Shown: positions 10,286-22,700 of the stretch, piece after piece
Layout: every line of letters begins with the position of its first letter
Position numbering within the stretch: the first letter of the stretch is position 1
DNA from: Parietichytrium sp. I65-24A
Taxonomy: Eukaryota > Sar > Bigyra > Thraustochytrida > Thraustochytriidae
Length of the DNA: 64,000 nt
Assembly: GCA_012862575.1 (NCBI GenBank)
Contig: BLSF01000030.1
Location: 3,584 to 67,583, forward strand
Reading direction: 5' to 3'
Notes under the pieces: generated by a model
Database searches by the model: none
Told to the model about the DNA's origin: nothing
Seen by the model: only the letters and a program-made list of their open reading frames with translations
Translations under genes and position numbers: made by a program

Positions 10286-11589
10286 ATGATTTTCGGAAAA
10301 GCCCCCGTGGTAGTCGGGGCGTTGCTGGTTTCGCAGGCCAACGCCGAATCCGTATGGCGTCTCTTGGACGTGGCGGAAACGAACAACATCTACAACAACC
10401 GTGCTCGTGCACTGCAGAGCTTGGAAGACAAAGTGGCGTTGAGCGTCAACTTTGCTGCGCTCACCTCCCAAGTCTCCAGTGCCCTCAACAGCGCAAGCCG
10501 CGGAGCACCCGAAACCATTGAATTTGACCTTCCGGATGGAAAGAGGGCATGCACAATTGAGCGGTCCAATGTCATGCCAGAGGGCCTGGCATCGCGCTAT
10601 CCAGACGTAGTCGCAGTTTCCGGCTCGTGCAGCGACGGTTCTTATCTGCACCTCAACTACATGGAGGCTGACCAAAACACCCTGGCTGCTTCCTTCGAGG
10701 AAGTGGACGGGAACCCTTACTATGTCGATAGTGCAGAAACCGATGGAACCTACTTTGTCTACCGGAAAGCAGCTTCCAAGCGTGCCGAGGACACCGAGCA
10801 CACCCACACCGACTTCAGTTGTGAAGTGAACAAGCTGGAGGCTGAACGCATTCTCGCCGCAGCGGGATCCAAGAAGGTTCGTGGATTGCAGTCGTCTACG
10901 GCCAGTGCGTACGTTCTTCGCATTGCAATGGCTGCAAACCAAATGTATTGCAAATACCATGGCGACACGCAATCTTCGGTCTTGAACGCAGTGGTGGCAA
11001 TGATGAACCGCGTCAACGGAGTATACACTCGTGAGCTCGGCGTGTACTTCCAGCTCATTGAGGACAACGACTCCCTCTTTTGCATCGGCTGNGGGACGAC
11101 GGAAGTGCTGCCCCATGCAACACCTTGGCTGACTACTGCTCGAATACCGATGTCGTGCGCGAAAACTGCAAACTGTTTTGTGGTCTTTGCGACGACGATT
11201 CTTGCCAAGACTCTGATCCAAGTGGGCTTACATACACCAGCGGTAGAGCAGCGCCTTGCAACGAGATCTCGAGATACTGCTCCTCCATGGCAAAGGTCAG
11301 AGAAGCTTGCCCAAAAACTTGTGGGCTCTGCTCCAGCAGCACTTTTGTGGCCTCTCACGTCGTCGTCGAGCTCCAGGACGAGAGCAGCATGACCCTCGAG
11401 GAGTCTAGCACCAGCTCGTCCAACATTGGAGCCCTTGTCGGAGGAGCCATTGGAGGTCTCGTTCTCCTCTCAGCGGCAGCAGCTCTGTTCGTTCGCCGCA
11501 TGCGCTCGCAGCAGAACAACGCCAAGCAACCTGAATTTGGTGCTGTTGTAGCATCTAGCAACCCACAATTCAATCCGAACGACCTCTAA
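10286..11589 (+). pseudogene. M12B/ShK metalloprotease copy B, broken at an ambiguous base (probable assembly gap)
   Basis: The ATG at 10286 opens a signal peptide (MIFGKAPVVVGALLVSQANA). A propeptide-like region follows, then the first strand and helix of an M12B catalytic domain (YVLRIAMAANQMYC ... VNGVYTRELGVYFQLIEDND, about residues 210-265). The frame holds to base 11091. At 11092 there is a single N, after which the coding frame shifts and the text resumes inside the first ShK module (NGG-GAC-GAC-GGA aligned with TGG-AGC-GAC-GGA of copy A). Missing are the zinc site, the rest of the catalytic core and the whole Ig-like region, at least 1 kb judged from copy A. The remaining ShK modules and TM anchor (to 11589) are nearly identical to copy A. 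The N most likely marks a collapsed sequence gap; a real deletion is the alternative. Confidence 0.75.
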
Positions 11590-12184
11590 AATGGAGCTCT
11601 TCTTTTAAAGAGCGTGCGGACGGTATTTGTGTGAGTAAATGGGTTGTAGGGTTCTTTTGGAATGTCTTGGATGACAAGCCCTCCTCCCACTGCGTGTGTT
11701 TTCTCTTCGTGTAACGTTTCTAAGATTCTATAAAAATTAAAAAAAAAGACCAGAGATTTTCAAATTTGTCTTCTCCACGTTTCTTGCTACGGATCGACTG
11801 AGGCACTCTGTATCTGCGATCAATCATCCTGCCTGAGGCATGGGTGTGGCTCATGTGAAGGCTTGGTATACACTCTGGCCGAACCGCATTGCTCGAGGTC
11901 GTCGCTGCGTCGGGTTGGCCATTGTGAAAACGAACCTCCACATTTCAAGCACTCACAAATTGCAGCGCTCGAGAATTATTACAACAAAATTCGTCCTTCT
12001 CGACTTTAACTACTCACACAATCACTTCATAATACTTGGCACTGGTGTCGGATGGAATCTCTTTACATCCTTCTTTCCAGACGCAGATTTGAAGGGCAAG
12101 AGAGTTTTAGTATAGCTGAAATTTTGTGCACCCCGCACCGAATGCAAAAGTGCCAGACTCTCAGAGCGTACTTTCGCGTTGTCT
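11590..12184. other. Convergent intergenic spacer of module copy B
   Basis: These are the 3' flanks of the protease and the 7TM gene. The spacer is colinear with 1545-2296 but about 150 bases shorter. It has no additional gene. Confidence 0.6.
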
Positions 12185-13246
12185 CTAGGCCGGGGCAGTT
12201 CGCGTCGAAACCTTGGAGGTTTCAGAAACGGAACCCTCGTACTGCAATTTCTCTTTGACGGGGCCTATGGTATACACTCCTATAAAGTGGACGATTAGGA
12301 CAGTGGAAAACATGAATATAGCGTATGATATTGTTTCCAGAGCGTTCAAGTCAAATACATGGCTTCGTAACGGACCGGTTGCCAACATGAACATGGTTGC
12401 ACCAAAGCAGAACAGCAAATCACACAACAAGACGCGCTTGACAACTACTCTGACCTCCCGGATTGCCTTTTGAATGCGCCTAGAAACCCGGAAGGAGGGA
12501 GCCCCGGACACATTTTGCGACTGCTTCAAGAGCTTACGAATCTTGAAGCCGTTGTAAGTGTAGTAAAAGAAGGACATTGTCAAGGCCAGAAACGCCGTTC
12601 CTGCGGCAGCTTCGTCTTCGCGAGCCGAAACCAAAACGCCGATCGCCAGCGCAAACGAGACGACACCAACGAAAATTGCAATCTTGAAACACTTTGGAAG
12701 GTCGCCGTGAGAGTTCATCGTCTCCATGTTATGGAGAACTCTTTTCCATACCAGAACACAAGTCCAAACGCAGACCACGATAAAACCACTGACGAGACCA
12801 AGTCCGACATTTTCTGGTACTTGCGTTTTGATAATGTTGGACAACGTCAGAGCCCGCACAATGAACCACACTGCCAGAGAGAACGAGGCACTTTGGCAAG
12901 TAAGCGTGGTTATCATGGCTGTGTTCATGCTGAAGCGTTTGGAGACGTACGCGAAAAGCAGCACTTTTGTTAGACGCGCCCAAACAATGAAGGACGCAAC
13001 AGCAAGCAAAATCTGCAGCGTCACGAAATACATCACCTCTGGGGTGCTCTGGTCGCACCGTAACCCAGTTCTTCCCAAACGAAAAGCACAAGAGCAATAC
13101 TTTCCTTTGGGGAATTCATCGCCAATCAGTGCTCTGATGTCCAAACAACCAAATGCGTCGCTCTGAGCTATCGCAGAATTCGTGCAATCTTCAACAGTTG
13201 AACAGGCGACAGTGCCGTTCCACGGATCAAAAGGCGTGGTCGGCAT
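12185..13246 (-). CDS. Seven-transmembrane protein with Cys-rich N-terminal ectodomain, copy B
   Basis: The ATG at 13246 gives a 353-aa protein beginning MPTTPFDPWNGTVACSTVED, exactly as long as copy A. The cysteine pattern of the head, the seven hydrophobic segments and the basic loop before TM6 (RRIQKAIREVRVVVKR) are all retained. Most differences are conservative and many DNA differences are synonymous, which suggests purifying selection on both copies. The in-frame GTG 12 bases upstream is less likely to be the start, because the ATG coincides with the start of copy A. Function is unknown; receptor or transporter are both possible. Confidence 0.8.
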   Translation of the reverse strand: MPTTPFDPWNGTVACSTVEDCTNSAIAQSDAFGCLDIRALIGDEFPKGKYCSCAFRLGRTGLRCDQSTPEVMYFVTLQILLAVASFIVWARLTKVLLFAYVSKRFSMNTAMITTLTCQSASFSLAVWFIVRALTLSNIIKTQVPENVGLGLVSGFIVVCVWTCVLVWKRVLHNMETMNSHGDLPKCFKIAIFVGVVSFALAIGVLVSAREDEAAAGTAFLALTMSFFYYTYNGFKIRKLLKQSQNVSGAPSFRVSRRIQKAIREVRVVVKRVLLCDLLFCFGATMFMLATGPLRSHVFDLNALETISYAIFMFSTVLIVHFIGVYTIGPVKEKLQYEGSVSETSKVSTRTAPA

Positions 13247-13258
13247 TGCTGAAGCCAC

Positions 13259-16059
13259 ACGTCGCGCAAGCCGCTCTTAAACTCCAAGACCAAGCCGCAC
13301 CAAGCCCCTCGCCCCCCCCCCCCTCCCGCGCGAGCGCCACCTGCCTTCTGTTTGAGTAATCCGAGCTCTTGGATGAGGTTTGTTCAGCTGTTCTCTGCTT
13401 TTCCATAAATTGTCAGCCACTCTTCTTCACCGCCAATTTGAGTTGCCGTCCAAAGGAGCGACAGAACTCTTCAGACACTCGACTACCGCGAGCGGCTAAC
13501 ACCTACTTGCATTTCTGATTGCGTCTAAGCAGAGACATTCGTTGGTTGAAGGTTTCACCCGATCAAAGCGATGGGTTTCACTCCCTCATGAAACGTATCG
13601 GCTTGACATCGCTGGAGTCGAGCTTTGATGATCTTTGATGGAGTACTCACTCTGGAAATGAGCGCAATACCTCGCACTCAATTTTGATTCGGTTTAACTG
13701 TTGCTGTCATTCCTAACTTCAGGTGATCGTTTTGAAGACTCAATTCTCCAACGCGAGAAGTGCGACTGTCAGGGCTTTCACTGCACTACTTGAAAGCTTA
13801 GCGGATGTCTCGTCCAAATCGTCTTGATCTCACTTTTTGACCAACACATTTCCGAAGGCGGCTAATCGAGTCCACCCTCCCTCGACTGTACAGTATTCGT
13901 ACTCTGGTGTGGAAGTGAACATTATTGGACTTGATCCAAGAATTTTCACTTGGAGGAAATATTTAATGCGTGGTGATTGGGTGGGTGTGTGTCTCGTGTA
14001 TATATCAAAAGAATCTGATGATGCCGGTTGTGTTCCTCCAAGCAGCTGAGCATGTCGCGAGCACTGGTTTTAAAAATTCAGAACTACACTATGTGAATGC
14101 ACTTCCCAAATTTTTCGAAAGGTTCACTTACTCACCCTCCGCTGAACTCGAAGTTTGAACACAGATCCGTTTGAAAACGGCAAGTTCCGAGTCTAAGTGC
14201 TACTTCGTAGCAGCAGTATTTACCAACCGGTACCGGTAAGACTACTACTACTCCACTACTCAACAGCAGATGTTGGTCGGACTGGTCGGACCCAAAGAAG
14301 GACTGACTATACGTGCACTTAGAGTTACAAGCCTGGCAGACACCTCGAGTCTGTGATACAATCTGGATACTGAAATCAAGAATCTGCACATGTTGGTCAA
14401 ATGCCGAAATCGCTGCACAAAAAATGAAGCAATTGCGGGAGAGATCACTGCCATTTGGCACATCCACCAATCTCAACTTCGAGAACTCCCCACCAGTGAC
14501 AGGACTGGAGTACAGTACCGGTGCCATCCGGTGCCTGCACACACGAATCTGCGTGTTGATAATACTGTATTACAAACTGTAAGTTACTGCTCATGTTCCG
14601 ACTCGGACAATGCATGCGCACCGTATACGCTCCAAAAAGTCTTAAGAGACGAGAACCATGCGTAACTATTCATACATATCGAAGCATTACCGCTTATTTC
14701 GCTCGGTCAAAAAGAGTTTTCTTCCTTGTATTTATTTGTATTGTTCAAAGACTACCAGCACGTTTCAAATTGACAGTGAGGTCGCCAATAATTCAACCTC
14801 TTCTCAGGCTCGCCAATAATCATGATTTTTCTTTAGCTCTCTGAAGTAGAGTTCTTACCATGACTAGGCTAAATTAGGCAATATTCCCACTTGCAGAACT
14901 TGCAGTTCAACATTTTCTATCTATTTATACAAGCTAAAGTGCGCCAGCCTTCGGCAATCTTTTTTGTGCTTGAGAGTTGCGCCTGCCTCCTCATTTTTTT
15001 TAAAAATAAGAAGAATTCGTTTTGATTCATTTTACGGATAACGTTTCTAATTTGGCCCCGAGAACGAAGTACACAGTACCGGTAAGGTTAACCCTGGAAT
15101 TATTAAAGGCAAACGTACGTTCTGACTACAGTTATAACCACAATTTGCCGACAAGAACCGAAAAGTTCACGATGGTTCACAACTTTCTTAGGAGCCCGCA
15201 CGTATCAGAACTCCTCTCGACAGTGAATACTCACTCTCCCTCTTACTCCAACAGCGAGTGCCGCATCGACAAATTTCATAGCATACACTTGCTCACACAT
15301 CGATTCTCTGTAGTGATGCTCATGTGATTGATGTATGCATTTTGTTTTTTAATTTCGAAAAAGCAAAATTCAAATATTCTGACGTCGGACAGCTGAGCTG
15401 CCGAAAAGCGGTTGCCCAAGGGGTGCAGACAAAGCCCTATTAATTAAAAGCATCTGACTGCAAGCGCGTGACTGCAAGGGAAATGAATTTCCCTGTTGCT
15501 GCTCGAGTTGTAAATTCTAAGGCGAAGTGATATCTGGCAGATGTGGCAGCCGCCGGTAACAGCGGTAGCCTTGGTCATCTTGGGAGTCAGCAAATGATCT
15601 TGCGGATGATGACCTTTCCTTTCACAAGGAACAGCGGAACCTTCCTACTGCACCTTAATGGAACTCTACTAGGATGGTAGAAGAACCCTAATTGATCATA
15701 ACTCTTAAAAAGTGAGGTGATGAAAGGATGATAGCCCAAGCTAGGCTTTGTGTAAGATCTGCTGCTTCTTATTATGCACTGCACTAGTACCAAGAGTTGA
15801 GTGAGTACGAGTACTACTGGACCACGGGGCTTACTGGGGGCTTACAGGTCGACCGCGTTCGCTTCAGTGGGAAACAATAGTAGTGCTAAGTACTTATTGC
15901 TAAAGTGGTACAGTGTTTGGCTGGGTGTGTTGGGTGGCTGTGGATGGTTGCTGCCACAGCTGCGACTGGTTTCCGCTTCCTCCACACACATACTTGCGCG
16001 GACAGCCAAGGGAGCAATCGGCACAGAAAGGGAGATAGAGCAAGGAGAGCTTGGGCGAG
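13259..16059. other. Gene-poor spacer (2.8 kb) between the 7TM copy B and NHP2
   Basis: The first 200 bases continue the homology with copy A (5' flank of the 7TM gene, including a poly-C run near 13310-13323). Beyond that I see only short ORFs without recognisable domains, AT-rich stretches, and the palindrome CCGGTACCGG at 14227-14236. The NHP2 promoter must lie in the last few hundred bases. Confidence 0.5.
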
Positions 16060-16497
16060 ATGGTGAAGATTCCAGTTACGGCGGCCGGGGTTCCTGTCCG
16101 CACAAAGGAAGGCATCTCCGTGATTGCCAAGCCCTTGGCCGAGGACAAGATCCTCAAGAAAACCCTCAAGCTTGTGAAGAAGGCTTCAAAGTCAAAGAAG
16201 ATTCGCAGAGGAGTAAAGGAGGTGCAGAAGTCCCTTCGGAAGAGCCAAAAGGGCGTGTGTATCATTGCTGGAGATATCTCCCCGATCGACGTGATTAGCC
16301 ACCTTCCGGTTTTGTGCGAGGAGAACAGTATTCCGTACATCTATGTCCCAAGCAAGTCCGAGCTTGGTAGCGCGGGGTCGACCAAACGGCCAACAAGTTG
16401 CGTAATGATTGTGCCAGGCGATGAGAAAGATTGGGAACACAAGGAGCTCTATGACGAGGTTCATTCGAAGTTGACCTCCCTTGCACCAAAATTCTAA
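16060..16497 (+). CDS. NHP2: H/ACA snoRNP subunit NHP2 (L7Ae family)
   Basis: The 145-aa protein starts at the ATG at 16060 (MVKIPVTAAGV); the frame is open slightly further upstream but has no ATG there. An N-terminal basic region (KKTLKLVKKASKSKKIRRGVKE) precedes the L7Ae/RNA-binding fold. Diagnostic NHP2 residues are KGVCIIAGDISPIDVISHLP and YVPSKSELGSAG, followed by RPTSCVMIV. NHP2 binds the kink-turn-like part of H/ACA guide RNAs with NOP10, GAR1 and the pseudouridine synthase, for rRNA and snRNA pseudouridylation in the nucleolus. Length is normal for the family. It is a single exon, convergent with the VPS13 gene, with 272 bases between the stop codons. Confidence 0.93.
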   Translation: MVKIPVTAAGVPVRTKEGISVIAKPLAEDKILKKTLKLVKKASKSKKIRRGVKEVQKSLRKSQKGVCIIAGDISPIDVISHLPVLCEENSIPYIYVPSKSELGSAGSTKRPTSCVMIVPGDEKDWEHKELYDEVHSKLTSLAPKF

Positions 16498-16769
16498 AGA
16501 AAAAAGCAGAAAGATATGTAAAGAAACGAAAGAATTGTTTTGCGCTTATTTCTTCTACTTTTCTGGCCAAGAAGCCGCATGATACAATGCCAAGCCTTTT
16601 CTTTCTCTTGGTAGACCGATAATCCCGGCAATCAAAAATCCCCTGCTCATCATGACGAAACAACAGATCTCACCGTAAAGAGGGTCGGTGTCTTGTGATC
16701 CGAGAATGGACGATTGGCCTGATTGACAGTAAATGCAGATCCTTGGGGCATCAAAATATATATTCAATC

Positions 16770-19700
16770 TCATTCAAATCTAATCAAAGTGGGCAGAAAA
16801 CGGCCAGCGCGTAAAATCATGATGGATAAGCTTGCTTGGGCCGGAATCTCTTCCAGAGCTTCGTAAAGAGACTCGCCATACTCGCCAGCTTCGAGCGAGC
16901 AGCCCCCAACACCAAGAAGGTAGTCTCCAGCAAGAAAACCCGCTCTCTCAGCAGGCGACTCTGGACGAACGCTTTCTACTAGACCAGCTCCAACTTTCCT
17001 CGACACCTGCCCCAAAGCTTCTTGCAGACGAGCCCGATGATGCCCTGTCGTCGGCACTGGGCAAATCCTAACTCCAAAGCTTTCGCGCTGCCTAAACGAG
17101 CACTCAAACTCAGACTCGCGCAAGTCTAAAAGCCTCCGCAAGCACAGTTCCACAGCAGCAATAAATGCCTCCGTGCCTCTCAAACGTAGCAGACTGCTAC
17201 CACCTTCCAAAGATTCAGACAATGACGCACAGCTCGGAGCACACGCTTTCACCAATCGAGAGTCAGACACCTCAAGCTCCAACTCCTCTGTATCAGCATC
17301 AACCTTCCGTCGCTTTGAAGCGATGACCGCGCGCGTGTCTAAATTCCACAGCAAAATCGCCTTTCCATTGCTCGATCCTTGTCCATATCTCGAGTAATCA
17401 ATGCACCCTAATGTGCTGCCTTCGTACACTAATAGGCAATGACCAGCGAGAGGGATACAACTCAGGAAACTCATATTTCGCACGGCCGCACCCCCCCAAG
17501 CTTGCCACAAAAGAGTCTGCACGAAGGCTCCGATGGCATCGTACGACAGGATTCGCCTTTGGGTTGTGTACGATGCTCTCGGGAGCCTCCGCCGTTGAGG
17601 CTTCTCAATGGAGGTTGGAAGGGAAGCCGAATTCTTCATTCCCATCAGGAATTTGGACACCATATCAAACACACCAGATGCCGGCTTGAGGGCCATGCCA
17701 ACAAGACCGACGCCAACACCTTTGAAAAATCCTTCCACCCCTTCTCTTTCTGCGCCACGCATTGGCTCTAAAACAACTCCAGACAATCCTTGGCTCAACG
17801 CAATCCCAAAGCTCTTTGCACCAAGGAAAACCCCTTCTCCGATGTGCTGCGGTGCGGAATCGACCATCATCGCGCGGCGGTCCGTGAGGTATCGGTCGTC
17901 CATGGACAAGATGGCAAACCCAGCTCCAATCGAGGAAGTTAGCTTGGACATGGAGTCTAGCGTACCCACGGCAGTATGCTGCACAAATGATCTTGTCCCG
18001 CGCGCAAGGCCGGCACCAAACTCCTCTGGAGAGCGCACAATCCCTTGCGCTGGCTCATAGAACAGGTCTCTTAAACCAGAACCCAGCGTAAAAGCCAGGC
18101 CCACGGGGTTGCCAAGAAGCTCCGAAGATCCTAGAAAGCGATAAACTTGGCTCAATCCCTGCGCAGCAAAGTGGCTTGCAATGCATTTCCTGAGTCGCCG
18201 ATGACTAAACAGACTTTGACGAATCACCAGAGCACCGAGCAAGACGCTGGCTCTTTCAACGTCCGGGAAAGATCTGGGAATAACTCTCAAAATTGATCTA
18301 GCGTCGAATCGAGCGAACAGAGCGATTCGCGCAGAAAACTCTTCGAGCGTCTCAACTGTCCTACCGCGAGGCACAAAGATTTGCTCTTCTGATGCGGAGA
18401 ACCCCTCGAGCGTTTCCACGCTTTCTACAAGATTTTGGACTTCTACGATGGCTTTGACTGGGTGGACTTCAAAGATTTTGAAGAACATTTGCGTTCGCTT
18501 CTTGCGGGACATCAACGTTGAGATGCTCTTATCGGGGAAATGTAGTTGTTGCTCGAGCCAATTACTGAGCTCGAGAAATGCGCCGGCACCCCGTGACTCA
18601 ATCTCTAAATTCGGCAACAAGAGCGCCGCCTCTGCCTCTGATGTAACCTTCTGGAGCGCACCGTTTAAGGCTAGACATTCATTAACCAGCTTCCACACAT
18701 AAAGTACCCAGGGCATCTCAATATGAACCTCAATCTCTTGAAGGAGGAAGCCAGCGTATTCAAAGTAGCGATAACTTTCCTGACGCCACTTGGATACTCG
18801 TTCCACCGCCGAAAAATGCAGAAAATTTTTGTCATTCCTGTGTGTCTCTGCATCCCGCCAACTTCTCGATGGTAGAAGCACTACCGGTAGCCGGGCATCG
18901 AGACGCTGATTGTCCACTTGCACCCACCCAGCAGTAAACTCTAGCGAGCGAGACCCAGTGGGTTGTTGGATCCCCACCAGGCCCACCTGCTCAACAGAGG
19001 CAAACGCCAACTCCTGAGTCAGCTTGTCTACCAACGAAACACCAATATTTCCAACAGAAATACGGAACAAGATAGGGCTTGCCATGGCATCCTCGAAGCC
19101 CTCGCGCTCATCGAAACGTGCCCTGCGATCTCCGCCATAACTGTCTTCCTCGAAGCAAATTACCCGCGAGCCCCCGTCAAAGTAGGCGATAGCTCTCATC
19201 CCGGCATCTTGAAGAACGAGCTCACTATCTACTGTGCCCATGCCGCAACCGATATTAATAGCACCATTTTGTAAAGAAAAGACCATCATTAGTTGCGAAA
19301 GATTGATTACATCCCAAGCCAGCGGAAGGCTCTCTCCTGGAAAGACACGCTCAACTAAACCGCGATGCTGTGGATCCATCCGCTGCAATCTGACAAATCC
19401 AGAGCTAGTCTGGTCGTGATCCTCCTCCTCCTCCCTAACGTGTGAGTCTGGGCCCGCCACTCCAAAGGACTGCTTCGTTTCTGAGCCCGGCGATCGTCTG
19501 GAAGAATCGACTCCCAAATGTTGATATAAATGAATGAGCGAGTTGCTTTTATTTTCCACGCGAAAGTTTGGGCCCGACTCCAATTCCAGTGATACACTCA
19601 GCACGGAAGTTGCGCCTTCCAGCAGAGTTCGGATGCGAAATTTAATAATTCTCCCAGATGATAGCTGTCTAATTTTTAACGCGGTGTCCAAACTCTGACA

Positions 19701-22700
19701 CATATTAAAAGCGCCGGACCAGGAAAAGTCATGGCCTTGATCATTTGTGCCGCGCAAACTCAGACACATCATTCCCTTCAGCGTTAGCTCGCAACGATGA
19801 AATAAGAGTATCGGTTTGTTGCACTCCAAGCCAAATGAAATTACGGAAGACTCAAGTGGTACGCCCTTGTACCTGTCCATGCTCTGGGCGAGAACAATTT
19901 GAGAAACTCCTTCGAAACCTTCCAAACTTGAAAGTCCTTCGCAGTCAACGTTCAAAATAAAGCGAGGCACGAGTGTCAACACTTTAGACCGCTGGAATAC
20001 ATTTGGACCGAGACTGGTCTGAACGCCGATTTCATAGTAAAGCTCCGGCTTGGAGCCAGGAACCAAGAAGTCGAGTGACGTGCTGGTTCCCAGACTATTG
20101 ACCTTCAAAGTGACCCAATCTGATCTGGAGAAGCGGATCGAAATCGCTTCGCTTTCTGAAAACATCGCAACCTCTTTTTCAACCCAATCTAATCTCGAAT
20201 GATCTGGCGCGACGAAAGAATCTTTTTCCAGCTGAATCTCCGAATCCAGAGTACGGTGATTTGAGCCCAGGGTTTCGCTGTGCTCTTCTGCTTCTGAGTT
20301 ATAATCGGACTCAATCTGTGTATCATATTGGCTTTCGTCGTCATGATCGTCGCCGTCATCGTCGTTGGCCTCCTCCTCTTCTTCTTCACTTCGGCTGTTG
20401 ATGAACCCTTTAGTTTCATCGCTTGAGAGGACTGCGGCCCCAGCGCACTCCTGCCATTCTTTCCCTCCCGAGCCGGCACTCGATGGTTCTAAATTCACTT
20501 CATCAGCCCTGAACTGATTGTCAAAGTCACTCAGACGGGAGGCGCTCACGTTGGTTTCAAGTTCGCCATTTTCGTAAAGTACATCGTACCGGCCACTTCG
20601 CGAATCATGGTGAAAGATAATACCCTTACTGCTGACATCATGACACCCGCTCGCTCCTTTGACGCAAACTGGCTCACCGAGCCCAAATTTTTGCTTTGCA
20701 TAAATAGTAGACCTCTTGACGCTCTTGGCTGCTACATGCCGGGCATCACTGGAAATCGGTTGAAAGCACATGGCAAGCCCTGTGCGGTTTATTATCCAAC
20801 CCGAAGCAAAAAAGGAGATTCTGAAACTGCTTGATGTAACGGCGGCAAGGTCGATCAGAATGCGGAGACTCTCTTCATTTGGAACGGGCACATCGAGAAA
20901 AGTACTGACGCAATATGTTTCTCCCAGCCCAGATTTCTGCAGATGCAACGCCTGACTGACGCTCCACGGCGCACTCCACGAACAGCCCGACACCTTGAAC
21001 CTAAACCAAGTCTTCTCTGCCACATTCCCGTACCAAGAGTCCCCAGGCGCTAGCACATGCTGCGCCGCACAACGCACGTTATCTCCGGAGTCGCGCTCCG
21101 CCTGAAAATCTTCCAGCACCTCCATCGAAATCCGGCGAGACAGCAGGTTTTCCACTATGATGGACGGAAGTAAAGTAAGGTCTACTAGATGGCGTTTGCG
21201 TTTCGTGTTGGATGCAACGCGAGATGTTATGCGTAAAGAAGCAAAGTATTCAAGCGAGCTCGGGTGCTCGGGTGCGGCTGCCGTTCTCATGCAATGAACT
21301 TGCAACGAGCTTGCAAGCGCACTGCTTTCTTTCGTTCCAGCTCCAGGTGCTGGACTCGTAAGGTGATCACGTAGGTCGAAACCTTCCCACCAGTCCAGAG
21401 CAGCGGCAGCATGCGGGCGCAAAGAAAGAGTGCAGTGCAAAGCAGTCAATGGAAGATAGACTTCACCTCCCGGACCAACTGGGCCAACAATCTCCGCTCT
21501 CGTACCGCCCAAGTGGTTTGTGATGGGGTCTACTCCAGGAACTAGGAGGACTTCAACGGCTGTTGGGGAATGATTTTTGAAGAAAAAGACTGATCGCACC
21601 ATTACGTACAGAACTCCGTCATTCGGAATTGACACCTCAACTGCTACGATGTTCATCATCGCGCCCTCTTCCCGAATGACCTTCCCATCGCCCTCGTTTG
21701 GGTACAAATTGTAAACGTGAGTACCCACCTTGTCAAGAGAGATCCCCTGAAGCGGATGCCAAGTGCTTACCCCTCCCTTGGACAACCACGATATCCCTAT
21801 TTGACGTTGCCTAGAGCCACTACACCCCAGAGATTCATCACCCTCAAGCATGGAACAAGAAAACATTCTCTCCCGTCCGGCCGCGACAGCCTGCCCATCA
21901 GAAAGGTGCATATTCCCCATGTGTACTTGTAGGTTCACCCCGCACTGATTGCTGACAACGATTTGGAAGTTGGTCCGCTTTCCCGCCAGAAGTCTTTCCC
22001 CAGAGGACGTGTCGCCTTCTGCGCTCGGGCGACAAGGTTTCGAAACGACTGCGGTGACTTTTGCCCCACTCCTATGTGCTAAAGCTCTAGCCATGACAAG
22101 TGTCTTGATGCTTTCATATGATAGGGTGAACTGCATGTCACGTGTGGAATCTATCACGAGAGAGTATGATGTTGAGGACTTCCTCACAATACTGTTTGTC
22201 TTTTGAAATATCCATTCAAAGCTGAAAGGCTCAAGGATTGGCTCCCAGACACATACTTGCGTATTGTAATAGCTGAGAACCACCCCACGCCTAGAAGAAG
22301 CCGCGCACCAAACATCGTCCATTCCCATATTCATGCCTCCCTCCTCAGACGAGGTGAACATATCAGTGAAGTCGCCCTCTATCGTTGTGATCTTCCTGCC
22401 CGCTCCAGAGAGCAACTCCATGGTCTCACGTGCCACCATGGGGCTCGATACAACACAGAAGAGAGGGCAAAGTTTTCGGAAAGACTCGTCGTACAAGGTG
22501 ATACGGAGTCCTGTTACCTGAAGCACAGCTTGACTGTGCACACTCTTGTCCAAGTCATGTTCCTCCTCGGTGCCATAAAAAGCCCTCTTTGCGTGGCGAC
22601 AACGCTTCTCCCCAACTGGCCAAGTGTCTTGCGCCCAGCCTCTCACGACAGAGTAAAGGCCCAACACGTGCCGAGTGTACAGCGCAAGATTGATAGGCTG

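Larger units (their letters stand above)
10286..13475. repeat. Segmental duplication, copy B (protease + 7TM module)
   Basis: This is the second copy of the module at the left edge: protease (+), conserved spacer, 7TM gene (-) and its 5' flank. The downstream half of the protease and the spacer are almost identical to copy A. The 7TM gene is more diverged but colinear. Confidence 0.85.
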
